From NCBI RefSeq assembly GCF_004349135.1, contig NZ_SMFN01000021.1, positions 1 to 62,842 on the forward strand: 62,842 bases of DNA, given 5' to 3'. The notes beneath the pieces are model-generated. The model was not told where the DNA came from. It was given only the letters and a program-made list of their open reading frames with translations, and searched no databases. Within the stretch, counting starts at the first letter, position 1, and the number at the start of each line of letters is the position of its first letter. Below, piece by piece: positions 6,561 to 15,221 of the stretch. Both the position numbers and the translations under genes were made by a program. This stretch comes from Flavobacterium sandaracinum (GTDB taxonomy: Bacteria; Bacteroidota; Bacteroidia; Flavobacteriales; Flavobacteriaceae).

Positions 6561-7613
6561 TTAGAATTGTGAAGCAATTGTTTTTGCGGCAAAAATTGCA
6601 CCATCCATATAACCTGGATTTTGGGTGGCCGTTTCTGCTCCAGAAACATACAGTTTTTCATTTAAGAATGGGGTTTTAAATATAGAATGTCCATTGTTTT
6701 GGTGTGCTAATACGAGTTGCTCATACGGCTGAAATGTAAGTGGCTCTTGCCTCCAAACGTTTTCATAATAGCCCACATAATTGGTGGCTTCTGACCCAAA
6801 AAAAGTCGTTAATTGTGCAATTACTTTCTCTTTACGTTCCTCTAAGGAAAGTACTGCGGTTCCACCGTTTAGAAATCCTTTCAACGCAAAACCGGAATTA
6901 TCAGCTGTACTGTGGTCGTACATTTCCTGAACAATACTGGCTTGGCTGAATAAGGTACCGGAATAGTTATTTTGTTTCCAAAAAGGTGTTTTATATTCCA
7001 CAGCGAATTTGATAGATTCGCCCATCCAAGTATGTGTTTTCTTGGCTAGTTGTGTAAAATTTTCAGTTAAATTAGGCTCGAAAACTACTGAGTTTACTAA
7101 TAAATTAGGTGGAATAGTGCTAATCACTTTATCGGCTGAATAGCTATTCCCATTTGAATCCACTAGGATTAATTGATTGTTTTCCTCTTTGATAGCCGTA
7201 ATTTTAGTACTTGTTTTAATGTTTTGAATGCCAATTTCAATACTTAATTTGTCAATTAGTGCAGCAGTTCCACCTTCGATACGAAAAGAAGGTTCTTCGG
7301 AATCGGATATTTCAAATTTTTGTGGAGGAACAAAAGACATGGTTTCAAATAATGAAATACCTTTTGTATGTTGTCTAAAATAGGGGAGTTCTAAAGTGTG
7401 AAGTACTTCTAAAAGATGTTGGTGTTGGTTTCCAAACCAAGTTGCACCCATTTCCATCGTCACTGCTGTTGTGCCTGTTATGGTTTTTATGCGGCCTCCA
7501 ATTCGGGTATTGCCTTCCAATATCAGTACTTCAATTCCTTTTTTTTGAAGTAAAAAAGCAGTGTAGAGCCCACAAAGTCCCGCACCGATTACAACAACTT
7601 TTTCCTTTTTCAT
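6561..7613 (-). CDS. Flavin monoamine oxidase family FAD-dependent oxidoreductase
   Basis: A 350-residue flavoprotein. The N-terminus has the Rossmann dinucleotide-binding motif VIGAGLCGLYTA (8-19) followed by an acidic strand end and the GGR motif of the amine-oxidase family (RIGGRI). The C-terminal FAD-contacting segment (YVSGAETATQNPGYMDGA) is that of monoamine oxidase/protoporphyrinogen oxidase-like enzymes. At 350 residues it is shorter than typical MAO (450 or more). The substrate cannot be inferred. Its ATG overlaps the rsmI stop by 4 bp (ATGA), which suggests translational coupling, and HopJ follows 14 bp downstream. Confidence 0.85.
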   Translation of the reverse strand: MKKEKVVVIGAGLCGLYTAFLLQKKGIEVLILEGNTRIGGRIKTITGTTAVTMEMGATWFGNQHQHLLEVLHTLELPYFRQHTKGISLFETMSFVPPQKFEISDSEEPSFRIEGGTAALIDKLSIEIGIQNIKTSTKITAIKEENNQLILVDSNGNSYSADKVISTIPPNLLVNSVVFEPNLTENFTQLAKKTHTWMGESIKFAVEYKTPFWKQNNYSGTLFSQASIVQEMYDHSTADNSGFALKGFLNGGTAVLSLEERKEKVIAQLTTFFGSEATNYVGYYENVWRQEPLTFQPYEQLVLAHQNNGHSIFKTPFLNEKLYVSGAETATQNPGYMDGAIFAAKTIASQF

Positions 7614-8329
7614 GATTTTTCTTCCTCCGAAAATTTTCTTTTTTTAGGTTCTTTTATTATTGGTTTTCCACCCACAACTACAACAATTTCTCCTCTCGGC
7701 GCTATTTTTTCAAAATGAGTTAAAACTTCTCGTACGGTTCCTCGAACATTTTCTTCGTGCAGTTTGGATAATTCTCTGCACACACAAATCGGTCTATCTT
7801 CTCCAAAATAAGTGATGAATTCCGCTAAAGTCTTTACTAATTTATGTGGAGAGACATATAAAATCATGGTGCGGGTTTCTTCGGCTAAAGCCAAATAACG
7901 AGTTTGTTTTCCTTTTTTATCAGGTAAAAACCCTTCGAAAACAAATTTGTCATTGGGTAAACCGCTATTGACTAATGCGGGAACAAATGCCGTTGCTCCA
8001 GGTAAACATTCTACCTCAACTCCATTTTCAACGCAGGCTCTTGTCAATAAAAAACCGGGATCAGATATGGCAGGAGTTCCTGCATCAGATATCAAAGCAA
8101 TATTTTCTCCGGCTTTCAATCTCGAAATTAAATTCTCGATGGTTTTGTGTTCGTTGTGCATGTGATGGCTGTACATGTGTGTGCCAATTTCGAAATGCTT
8201 TAATAATTTTCCGCTCGTACGGGTATCTTCGGCGAGAATCAAATCGACTTCCTTAAGAATCCGAATCGCCCGAAAAGTCATGTCTTCGAGATTGCCAATA
8301 GGCGTAGGAACGATGTATAATTTTGACAT
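7610..8329 (-). CDS. rsmI: 16S rRNA (cytidine1402-2'-O)-methyltransferase RsmI
   Basis: A 239-residue tetrapyrrole-methylase-fold enzyme that 2'-O-methylates C1402 in the decoding centre of 16S rRNA. The N-terminal signature LYIVPTPIGNLEDMT, the AEDTR motif (34-38) and the ISDAGTPAISDPG motif (80-92) are diagnostic. It is shorter than E. coli RsmI at the C-terminus, as is usual in Bacteroidetes. It overlaps the next gene by 4 bp. A TACATTTG -7 element on the minus strand (8374-8381) gives a leader of about 40 nt. Confidence 0.95.
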   Translation of the reverse strand: MSKLYIVPTPIGNLEDMTFRAIRILKEVDLILAEDTRTSGKLLKHFEIGTHMYSHHMHNEHKTIENLISRLKAGENIALISDAGTPAISDPGFLLTRACVENGVEVECLPGATAFVPALVNSGLPNDKFVFEGFLPDKKGKQTRYLALAEETRTMILYVSPHKLVKTLAEFITYFGEDRPICVCRELSKLHEENVRGTVREVLTHFEKIAPRGEIVVVVGGKPIIKEPKKRKFSEEEKS

Positions 8330-8373
8330 AGCTATAAATTACCTTCAAATAGTATTGAAAATGGGTATTTGTT

Positions 8374-8381
8374 CAAATGTA
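8374..8381 (-). promoter_or_regulatory. -7 element of rsmI
   Basis: TACATTTG on the minus strand, 44 nt upstream of the rsmI ATG; an exact TAnnTTTG match with no clear -33. Confidence 0.35.
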
Positions 8382-8404
8382 TATTCAGAAAAATTAAACG
8401 ATAT

Positions 8405-9484
8405 TTATAAGAATTTTTTCTCTATAATATCCATAAATCGTTCTTCGTAATCTTGTTTTCCTTCCCAGTTATTGTAATCTGGTTTTACCATTTCCTGAAT
8501 GAAATCGCGAGTTTCATAGAAAGTATTGAACGTGATCAGTTGGCTTAATACACGGTTGTAATCCTCGCTGCTGTTTCCAAAAAGATGTTTTATAAACGCC
8601 AAACGGTCATTCAAATCGATGTTGATTCCTTTGGCTAATTTATCGTTCAAAGAAACTGTTTTTGGTTCCGCTTTTTCTGTAGATTCTGTTAAACCATTTT
8701 CTAATTGTGGCTCTTCAGCCGGCAGTACTTCTTTTGGAGTTTCAATAACTATTGCTGTGGGAATATTGTCGACTTGCTGTTTCTTTACAAAAAGCGTATC
8801 GTGGTAATTGCCACCTAGTAAATCCTCAAAAGAGATTTGGACGGCTTCTGTTTTCTTTGGTATTTCCAACTCGGTCTGTACTTCTTTTTCCTGTGACAAT
8901 TCAAAAGCAGGTTCAAAAGGCGCTTCAGTTTCCATTGTTTCTTCTTCTATTTCCATTTCCGTGGCCGTAACTATTTCTGGTTTTGCCACAGTTTCTTCTT
9001 CTTGCTCGGCCGCTTCAATCACTTCTTCTGTTTGTTCCAAAGGCATTTCATCTGCATCTTCAGCAACAGTTTTCTCCGTCATTATTTCTTCCTCATCAAT
9101 TTCCTCAGTTACCGTTTCCTCTCCCTCAACAGCGCTTTCTTCTTCTGTTGTAACAGCTTCTTGTTCCGCAGAAGGAGTTTTTTCTTCGGTTTGTTCCAAA
9201 GTCGTTTCAGTAGTTTCTTCTACAGCAGTTTCTTCAATTACAACTTCTGCTTGCGGTTGAACCGACTCAGCTGTATCATAAATAGATTCTATTGCTTTGC
9301 TGATTTCCGTTATACCAATAGTTGGTTTTGCTTCGCTAAAATGTTCGTCCACAAATCGTAAGACAGAAAGTTTTTCGTATAATTTCTGTGTTTCCAAATA
9401 TAATTGATTGATGTCAGATTTATTTTTTAACTGTAATATTCTGTGTGCAATGCTGATTAAATCGGCTTCCAATTTTTTTTTCAT
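8405..9484 (-). CDS. Glu-rich hypothetical protein with conserved ends
   Basis: A 359-residue protein in three parts. An N-terminal helical segment (1-80) has Leu/Ile heptad spacing. A low-complexity middle (about 80-215) is dominated by Glu, Thr and Val. A C-terminal block (about 275-359) has normal composition and includes NDRLAFIKHLFG and TRDFIQEMVKPDYNNW. The middle is probably disordered and the ends carry the function. I do not recognise the family; the overall design is seen in Flavobacteriaceae genes of this size, but that is recollection. No signal peptide. It lies upstream of rsmI on the same strand, 75 bp away. Confidence 0.75.
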   Translation of the reverse strand: MKKKLEADLISIAHRILQLKNKSDINQLYLETQKLYEKLSVLRFVDEHFSEAKPTIGITEISKAIESIYDTAESVQPQAEVVIEETAVEETTETTLEQTEEKTPSAEQEAVTTEEESAVEGEETVTEEIDEEEIMTEKTVAEDADEMPLEQTEEVIEAAEQEEETVAKPEIVTATEMEIEEETMETEAPFEPAFELSQEKEVQTELEIPKKTEAVQISFEDLLGGNYHDTLFVKKQQVDNIPTAIVIETPKEVLPAEEPQLENGLTESTEKAEPKTVSLNDKLAKGINIDLNDRLAFIKHLFGNSSEDYNRVLSQLITFNTFYETRDFIQEMVKPDYNNWEGKQDYEERFMDIIEKKFL

Positions 9485-9635
9485 AACTTTTGAAATTATA
9501 GTGTGTTAGGCGGGTCTTGTTTGATGTGTTTTTGTATTCTGTTTTATATCATGATCTAAAATGAGATCATTTGAGTAAAAGATTTTTATTTTTTTAAATA
9601 AGTGCTGTCAAATCCTCGATTTGATATAAATTTTA

Positions 9636-9643
9636 TACTTTTG
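9636..9643 (+). promoter_or_regulatory. Possible -7 element of tdk
   Basis: TACTTTTG matches TAnnTTTG, about 90 nt upstream of the tdk ATG. The nearest TTG is only 12 nt upstream, so the -33 assignment is weak. Confidence 0.35.
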
Positions 9644-9732
9644 AAACGACGTAAAAGTATAAAATTTTTAAGTCGGTTTGTCTATTACAAAGTAATAAAA
9701 ACTATTCATTTTTTAAGTCAGAAAAATACAAA

Positions 9733-10323
9733 ATGTTTCTCGAAAATACAGTAAATCATAAAGAACAATTTGGTTGGATCGAAGTCATTTGTGGCTCCAT
9801 GTTTTCGGGTAAAACCGAAGAATTGATTCGTCGTTTGAAAAGAGCGCAGTTTGCCAAGCAAAAAGTAGAAATTTTTAAACCGGCAATCGATACGCGCTAT
9901 GATGACGAAATGGTCGTATCACATGACGCTAATGAAATCCGTTCCACTCCTGTTCCTGCTGCCGCAAATATTGCTATTTTAGCACAAGGTTGTGATGTAG
10001 TAGGCATTGACGAAGCACAGTTTTTCGATGATGAAATTGTGAAAATTTGTAATGATTTGGCCAATCAAGGGATCCGAGTAATTGTTGCCGGATTGGATAT
10101 GGATTTTAAGGGAAATCCTTTTGGTCCAATGCCTGCATTAATGGCAACTGCCGAATATGTGACCAAGGTTCACGCCGTTTGTACCCGCACCGGAAATCTC
10201 GCTAATTATAGTTTCCGTAAAACCGATAATGATAAACTGGTTATGTTGGGCGAAACCGAAGAATACGAGCCTTTGAGTCGTGCCGCGTATTATCATGCGA
10301 TGCGCAAAGATCAGGAGAAGTAA
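9733..10323 (+). CDS. tdk: Thymidine kinase
   Basis: A 196-residue TK1-type thymidine kinase, which phosphorylates thymidine with ATP in dTTP salvage. The P-loop GSMFSGKT is at 21-28, the Walker-B-like catalytic Glu is E94 in GIDEAQF, and the lasso-region substrate-binding YSFRK segment is present. TK1 enzymes normally hold a structural zinc with two CxxC pairs. Here the HAVCTRTG segment has a single Cys and no second CxxC is visible, so the zinc site appears lost. Length is normal. It is followed by a strong terminator. Confidence 0.93.
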   Translation: MFLENTVNHKEQFGWIEVICGSMFSGKTEELIRRLKRAQFAKQKVEIFKPAIDTRYDDEMVVSHDANEIRSTPVPAAANIAILAQGCDVVGIDEAQFFDDEIVKICNDLANQGIRVIVAGLDMDFKGNPFGPMPALMATAEYVTKVHAVCTRTGNLANYSFRKTDNDKLVMLGETEEYEPLSRAAYYHAMRKDQEK

Positions 10324-10377
10324 TTCTCTCCCCAACCCTCTCCAAAGGAGAAGGAGCCGGAACTGGATTGAAATATA

Positions 10378-10416
10378 AAACCCTTTCAGAGTTCAAAATT
10401 CTGAAAGGGTTTCTTT
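10378..10416 (+). terminator. Terminator downstream of tdk
   Basis: Inverted arms CCCTTTCAGA and TCTGAAAGGG around a 9-nt loop, followed by TTTCTTTTT. It can serve both tdk and the convergent Uma2 gene. Confidence 0.85.
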
Positions 10417-11004
10417 TTAATTAAAGATAGATTCTAATTTAAAATCTAAGTCTGGAAATAATTTACTTTGGATGCTATCTTCCTCAATTAACGGATGCAT
10501 TCCTATGAACTCGTTGTCTTTTAAAACATATATAAAAACCGTTTTATCGGCTGGGTTTACAATCCAATATTCAAGAACTCCTGCTTCTTCATATAAATCA
10601 AATTTATACTTCATTTCTTTATTAGAATTCCCTGGGGACAAGATTTCAATCACTAAATCGGGTGCGCCAATAGCGCCTCGCTCATCAATTTTAGAATCGT
10701 CACAGATAACACATAAATCAGGTTGTATCACGGTATAAATTTCTTGATGCAATGTAGCTTTCTTTTTGGCTAATAAGCGAACATCGAAAGGAGCTGCAAA
10801 AAGATTACAAGGATGTGGTTTGAAAAAATTATATAAAACACCTGCCAACTCCATGGAAATTCTTTGATGTATAGTACTTGGTGCGGGACTCATCTTAAAG
10901 ATCTTCCCTCTTAGCAATTCTAGTTTTTCCTGAAACTGCCAAGTCAAGTAATCCGCATAGGAATAGGTTTTATTTAAATCTAATTGATTGATGTCCGTTA
11001 TCAT
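10417..11004 (-). CDS. Uma2 family (DUF820) putative endonuclease
   Basis: A 195-residue protein of the Uma2/DUF820 family, which has a PD-(D/E)xK nuclease-like fold. Visible signatures are the N-terminal LELLRGKIFKMSPAPS (28-43), the HQRIS helix, QPDLCVI with candidate catalytic D96, and PDLVIEILSPGN with E120. The family is large and widespread, and a nuclease activity has rarely been tested. The gene is monocistronic and convergent with tdk, sharing the terminator. Function in the cell unknown. Confidence 0.85.
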   Translation of the reverse strand: MITDINQLDLNKTYSYADYLTWQFQEKLELLRGKIFKMSPAPSTIHQRISMELAGVLYNFFKPHPCNLFAAPFDVRLLAKKKATLHQEIYTVIQPDLCVICDDSKIDERGAIGAPDLVIEILSPGNSNKEMKYKFDLYEEAGVLEYWIVNPADKTVFIYVLKDNEFIGMHPLIEEDSIQSKLFPDLDFKLESIFN

Positions 11005-11159
11005 AAAACTTCTTTTTCACAAAGTTACTAAAAAAAATACTTCGTTTTTAATGTGCTCAACAACAGTGTATTTTTATTTATAAGGTTCAAATTTGACATT
11101 GGATTCGGAGTATTTCATTGCTTGAACATTTCATAATCCTCAATCTAAAATCAACAATC

Positions 11160-12626
11160 TTACATCTTCTTCCTCATTCTCGCTACCGGAATATCAAGTT
11201 GTTCTCTATATTTTGCTATAGTTCTTCTGGCAATTGGATAGCCTTTTTCTTTCAGGATTTCAGCTAGTTGATCGTCCGGAAGTGGCTTTTTCTTGTCTTC
11301 TTCCTCAATGGTATTTTGAAGAATTTTTTTGATTTCTAGTGTTGAAACATCTTCCCCTTGATCGTTTTTCATAGATTCTGAGAAGAACTCCTTGATTAAT
11401 TTAGTGCCATAAGGCGTTTCTACATATTTACTATTGGCCACACGAGAAATTGTCGAAATATCAAGACCTACCATATCAGCAATATCTTTCAAGATCATTG
11501 GTTTCAATTTGGTTTCATCACCATCTAGGAAAAATTCTTCTTGATAATGCATAATCGCATTCATGGTTACAAAAAGTGTTTCTTGACGTTGGCGAATCGC
11601 ATCAATGAACCATTTAGCCGAATCCAATTTTTGCTTGATAAACTGAACTGCATCTTTTTGTTGCGCCGATTTATCACGAGAATCCTTGTACGTTTGCATC
11701 ATTTCCTGATAATCTTTAGAAACGTGCAGGGAAGGAGCATTTCGCCCGTTTAAAGTTAATTCCAGTTCACCATCTACAATGCGGATCGCAAAATCAGGTA
11801 CTACATTTTCCGTCACTTTATTGTTTCCGGTAAAAGATCCGCCTGGTTTTGGGTTCAATTTTTCTATTTCATGAATGGCTTTTTTCAGTTGCTCATTCGA
11901 AACACTGTATTTCTGAATTAACTTATCGTAATGTTTTTTGGTAAACGCATCAAACTGATTTTCGATAATATCAGTCGCTAGTTCTACAGATTCTGTTGGT
12001 GTTTTGTGTTTTAATTGCAACAACAAACATTCCTGTAAATCTTGCGCACCTACGCCGGAAGGTTCCAGTTCATGAATTACTTGTAGCATTTTTTGCACCA
12101 TCTTTTCATCGGTGTAAATGCCTTGGGTAAACGCCATGTCATCGACCATATCAGCCACGCTGCGACGAATATAACCCATGTCATCAATACTTCCCACCAA
12201 AAATTCAGCAATATCTCGCTCTTCATCATTCAGGATAAAGGTGTTCAACTGATTGATTAAATCTTGGTGAAAACTCACTGGCGCTGCAAATGGCGTTTCG
12301 CGATCGTCATCATCGTCACTGTAATTGTTGGCCTGTGTTTTATAATCTGGAGTTTCGTCGTTGCTTAGATACTCATCAATGTTGATGTCTTCGGCTTCAA
12401 TGCGCTCTGATTCGGCGTCATCATAATCGTCATAATCTTCGTTTTCGAACTCGTCTTTCTCGTATTCATCTTCTTCTTTTCCAGTTTCAAGCGCTGGATT
12501 TTCATTCATTTCTTCGAGTAATCGTTGCTCAAAAGCTTGCGTAGGCAATTGAATTAACTTCATCAACTGAATTTGTTGTGGAGATAATTTCTGGGATAAT
12601 TTTAAATTTAAGAATTGCTTTAGCAT
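11160..12626 (-). CDS. rpoN: RNA polymerase factor sigma-54 (RpoN)
   Basis: A 488-residue sigma-54 factor that directs RNA polymerase to -24/-12 promoters and requires an AAA+ activator. Region I is visible as the Gln/Leu-rich QIQLMKLIQLP (18-28). A very acidic region II follows (about 45-110, Asp/Glu runs), then the core-binding domain, and the RpoN box ARRTIAKYRE is at 466-475. I start at the ATG at 12626 because an upstream in-frame start would add ten residues ahead of the family N-terminus and lies too near the promoter element at 12654-12661. No activator gene is nearby. Confidence 0.95.
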   Translation of the reverse strand: MLKQFLNLKLSQKLSPQQIQLMKLIQLPTQAFEQRLLEEMNENPALETGKEEDEYEKDEFENEDYDDYDDAESERIEAEDINIDEYLSNDETPDYKTQANNYSDDDDDRETPFAAPVSFHQDLINQLNTFILNDEERDIAEFLVGSIDDMGYIRRSVADMVDDMAFTQGIYTDEKMVQKMLQVIHELEPSGVGAQDLQECLLLQLKHKTPTESVELATDIIENQFDAFTKKHYDKLIQKYSVSNEQLKKAIHEIEKLNPKPGGSFTGNNKVTENVVPDFAIRIVDGELELTLNGRNAPSLHVSKDYQEMMQTYKDSRDKSAQQKDAVQFIKQKLDSAKWFIDAIRQRQETLFVTMNAIMHYQEEFFLDGDETKLKPMILKDIADMVGLDISTISRVANSKYVETPYGTKLIKEFFSESMKNDQGEDVSTLEIKKILQNTIEEEDKKKPLPDDQLAEILKEKGYPIARRTIAKYREQLDIPVARMRKKM

Positions 12627-12653
12627 AAAAAAAGGGACTGAGTTACTGAGTAA

Positions 12654-12661
12654 CAAAGTTA
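12654..12661 (-). promoter_or_regulatory. -7 element of rpoN
   Basis: TAACTTTG on the minus strand, 27 nt upstream of the chosen ATG. The surrounding sequence contains short repeats of GTTAC/GTAAC. Confidence 0.4.
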
Positions 12662-12760
12662 CAAAGTAACATATGTTAACGAATTATAATTATTTTTTGT
12701 GTTTCTGTTTCTGTTTTAAAACTTTGAACCTTTGTGACTTAGAACCTTAGATACTTTTAA

Positions 12761-14197
12761 TTAAAATTCTGCATTCATTGGCGTTCTTGGGAAAGGAATT
12801 ACGTCGCGAATGTTTGTCATTCCCGTTACAAATAAAACCAATCTTTCGAATCCAAGTCCAAAACCAGAGTGAACTGCTGAACCGAATCTTCTAGTATCCA
12901 AATACCACCATAATTCTTCTTCATCAATTCCTAAGGCTTTCATTTTTTCAACTAAAACATCAAAACGTTCCTCTCTTTGAGAACCTCCCACAATTTCTCC
13001 AATTCCAGGGAACAAGATGTCCATGGCGCGAACCGTTTTTCCGTCTTCGTTCAAACGCATGTAAAATGCTTTGATATTTGCTGGATAATCAAACAAGATT
13101 ACCGGACATTTAAAGTGTTTTTCCACCAAGTAACGTTCGTGTTCACTTTGTAAATCAGCGCCCCATTCGTTAATGATGTAATTGAATTTTTTCTTTTTAT
13201 TTGGTGTACAATCTCGCAAAATGTCAATTGCTTCGGTGTAGGATACACGTTTGAAATTGTTTTCCAAAACAAAGTTTAATTTGTCAAGCAAAGCCATTTC
13301 GCTTCTTTCAGCAACCGGTTTAGATTTTTCTTCGTCTAACAAACGTGTTTCCAAGAATTTTAAATCCTCAGGACATTTGTCCAAGGTGTATTTAATCACG
13401 TACTGAATAAAGTCTTCAGCCAAATCCATATTGTCATTCAAATCATTGAAAGCCACTTCCGGCTCAATCATCCAAAATTCTGCAAGGTGACGCGACGTAT
13501 TTGAGTTTTCCGCTCTAAATGTTGGTCCAAAAGTATAAATTTGGCCTAAAGCCATCGCAAAAGTCTCTCCTTCTAGTTGTCCCGAAACGGTAAGGTTCGT
13601 TTCTTTCCCAAAGAAATCTTCTTTATAATTCACTTTTCCGTCTTCAGTTCTTGGCGTTCCGTCAAATGGCAAAGCGGTAACTTTGAACATTTCACCCGCA
13701 CCTTCCGCATCCGATCCGGTGATGATTGGCGTATTCACATACACAAAACCTTTCTCTTGAAAATAGCTGTGAACCGCATACGATAATACGGAGCGTACTC
13801 TCATAATCGCTCCAAACATATTCGTACGAACTCTTAAATGCGCATTTTCACGCAAGAAATCCAAGCTCGGTTTGTTCTTTGGTTGTATCGGGAATTTCTC
13901 TGCATCAGAGTCTCCAAGGATTTCTAGTTTAGCCACTTGAATTTCAAATTTCTGTCCGGCACCTTTGCTTTCTACCAACGTTCCGGTAACGGATATAGCA
14001 GCTCCAGTCGTAATTCTTTTCAAGGTTTCGTCTGGCGTATTCTCAAAATCCACCACACATTGAATATTATCAATGGTCGAACCATCGTTTAAGGCAATAA
14101 ATTGATTGTTTCTAAAAGTTCTCACCCATCCTTTTGCATTTACTTCATGAAGCGTCGTGGTACTGTTTAGTAAGTCTTTAACTTTTGTATGTCTCAT
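12761..14197 (-). CDS. asnS: Asparagine--tRNA ligase
   Basis: A 478-residue class IIb aminoacyl-tRNA synthetase that charges tRNA-Asn. An N-terminal OB-fold anticodon-binding domain (about 15-105) precedes the catalytic core. Motif 2 is in [15 protein letters not shown] and motif 3 in [15 protein letters not shown] near the C-terminus, ending with the FPRTP segment typical of AsnRS. The longest ORF begins at a TTG inside a TATATTTG promoter element, so I start at the ATG 14195-14197, which gives the usual [14 protein letters not shown] N-terminus. Monocistronic; rpoN lies downstream in the same direction, about 135 bp away. Confidence 0.95.
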   Translation of the reverse strand: MRHTKVKDLLNSTTTLHEVNAKGWVRTFRNNQFIALNDGSTIDNIQCVVDFENTPDETLKRITTGAAISVTGTLVESKGAGQKFEIQVAKLEILGDSDAEKFPIQPKNKPSLDFLRENAHLRVRTNMFGAIMRVRSVLSYAVHSYFQEKGFVYVNTPIITGSDAEGAGEMFKVTALPFDGTPRTEDGKVNYKEDFFGKETNLTVSGQLEGETFAMALGQIYTFGPTFRAENSNTSRHLAEFWMIEPEVAFNDLNDNMDLAEDFIQYVIKYTLDKCPEDLKFLETRLLDEEKSKPVAERSEMALLDKLNFVLENNFKRVSYTEAIDILRDCTPNKKKKFNYIINEWGADLQSEHERYLVEKHFKCPVILFDYPANIKAFYMRLNEDGKTVRAMDILFPGIGEIVGGSQREERFDVLVEKMKALGIDEEELWWYLDTRRFGSAVHSGFGLGFERLVLFVTGMTNIRDVIPFPRTPMNAEF

Positions 14198-14242
14198 TTT
14201 ATGTATATAGTTGATATTAAAAATTGTCTTATAACCGAACTG

Positions 14243-14250
14243 CAAATATA
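14243..14250 (-). promoter_or_regulatory. -7 element of asnS
   Basis: TATATTTG on the minus strand, 45 nt upstream of the ATG at 14197; it excludes the longer TTG-initiated ORF. Confidence 0.6.
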
Positions 14251-14697
14251 AATGATTTGTTTGTAATTGTCACGGTGAGAAACGAAGCATTCCAAAGCTG
14301 TTTTTGTTTTTTGGAGCTATTTCCCGCTATCCATTGCAATCTTATTGTTTTTTGAAAACAAAAACAATAAGGATTTCCATTTCTATCGGGGCTAGGGAGT
14401 AGTGGGTACAAGAAAATTTTGTGTTTATTTTGTCATTTTGTGCAACTAGTCAGTTAAAAACTGACAATCACATCCTCAAAGTTGGAAACTTTGCGGAGCG
14501 GTTTATTTAATTTAAGCCCTATTTTAGTCTTTTTTCTCTATTTATTTTGTCATTCTGAGGAACGAAGAATGGCTGTTTGTTACATAATTTGCGAGGATTC
14601 TTCCATTGTAAGAATGACAAATTATGATTGAAAATTACTGTTGCAATTCTATGTGTGACCACTTTGAAATTTAAAACTTAAAAAACTGCACAACACT
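14251..14697. other. Intergenic region with an inverted repeat element
   Basis: About 450 bp without a gene. It contains an imperfect long hairpin at 14548-14619 and a short element AAAGTTGGAAACTTT around 14478-14493. Both resemble dispersed intergenic repeats of Flavobacterium. No coding signal seen. Confidence 0.5.
14548..14619. repeat. Imperfect inverted repeat, dispersed intergenic type
   Basis: Outer arms TGTCATTCT (14548-14556) and AGAATGACA (14611-14619) are perfect complements. Inner arms AAGAAT (14565-14570) and ATTCTT (14597-14602) also pair. A related element is at 41056-41113. Confidence 0.65.
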
Positions 14698-14700
14698 TTG

Positions 14701-14708
14701 TATTTTTG
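14701..14708 (+). promoter_or_regulatory. -7 element of the SpoU methyltransferase gene
   Basis: TATTTTTG ends only 4 nt before the ATG at 14713, so transcription should start at or next to the start codon, giving a nearly leaderless mRNA. Confidence 0.5.
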
Positions 14709-14712
14709 TGCC

Positions 14713-15171
14713 ATGAACGATAATTTTGTAAAAGAATATTTTGGAATCGGAATTCAAAATGGTAAAACTCCTGAGAACTTAGGGGTATTATGGCGCACAG
14801 CACAAAACTTAGGTGCCAGTTTTATTTTTACGATTGGAAATCGCTATGCTAAGCAAGCATGTGACACGCACAATGCAGTAGATTCAATACCTTATTTTCA
14901 TTATGAAAATTTTGAGGATTTCTATAACAACTTACCCAAAGGCGCTCGCTTAGTAGGTGTGGAACTGGATGAAAATGCTACTGATTTAGAAACATTCGAA
15001 CATCCAAGACGTTGCGTTTATTTATTAGGTGCGGAGGATAATGGTCTTACCAAAAAAGCGATTGAAAAATGCCATTATTTAGTAAAATTCAAATCTGAAA
15101 AAAGCTTAAACGTATCCGTTGCAGGAAGTATTGTGCTGTATGATAGAGGCCTAAACAAACCCAGATCATAA
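14713..15171 (+). CDS. SpoU/TrmH family RNA methyltransferase
   Basis: A 152-residue SPOUT-fold methyltransferase without the N-terminal substrate-binding domain. Motif 1 is in NGKTPENLGVLWRTAQNLGA (N19 and R28-type catalytic Arg region), motif 2 is VYLLGAEDNGLT and motif 3 is SLNVSVAGSIVLYD, which together form the trefoil knot that binds S-adenosylmethionine. The target could be the 2'-OH of a tRNA or rRNA nucleotide; the single-domain form is closest to TrmL/TrmH-like enzymes. I start at the ATG at 14713 because a longer TTG-started ORF overlaps the -7 element. Confidence 0.85.
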   Translation: MNDNFVKEYFGIGIQNGKTPENLGVLWRTAQNLGASFIFTIGNRYAKQACDTHNAVDSIPYFHYENFEDFYNNLPKGARLVGVELDENATDLETFEHPRRCVYLLGAEDNGLTKKAIEKCHYLVKFKSEKSLNVSVAGSIVLYDRGLNKPRS

Positions 15172-15203
15172 AAAAATTCCCGCTCTGAAAAGCAGGAATT
15201 TTA
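15172..15203. terminator. Bidirectional terminator
   Basis: AAATTCC and GGAATTT arms with inner GCT/AGC pairs and an A-rich/T-rich flank sit between the convergent SpoU methyltransferase and glycosidase genes. Confidence 0.65.
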
Positions 15204-15221
15204 GTAGTTGATTCTGGGGAT

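Noticed and set aside
8808..9260. 150-codon Ser-rich plus-strand ORF
   Set aside because: It is the antisense of the Glu-rich region of the gene at 8405-9484; Ser/Val bias comes from the GAA/GTT-rich codons read backwards.
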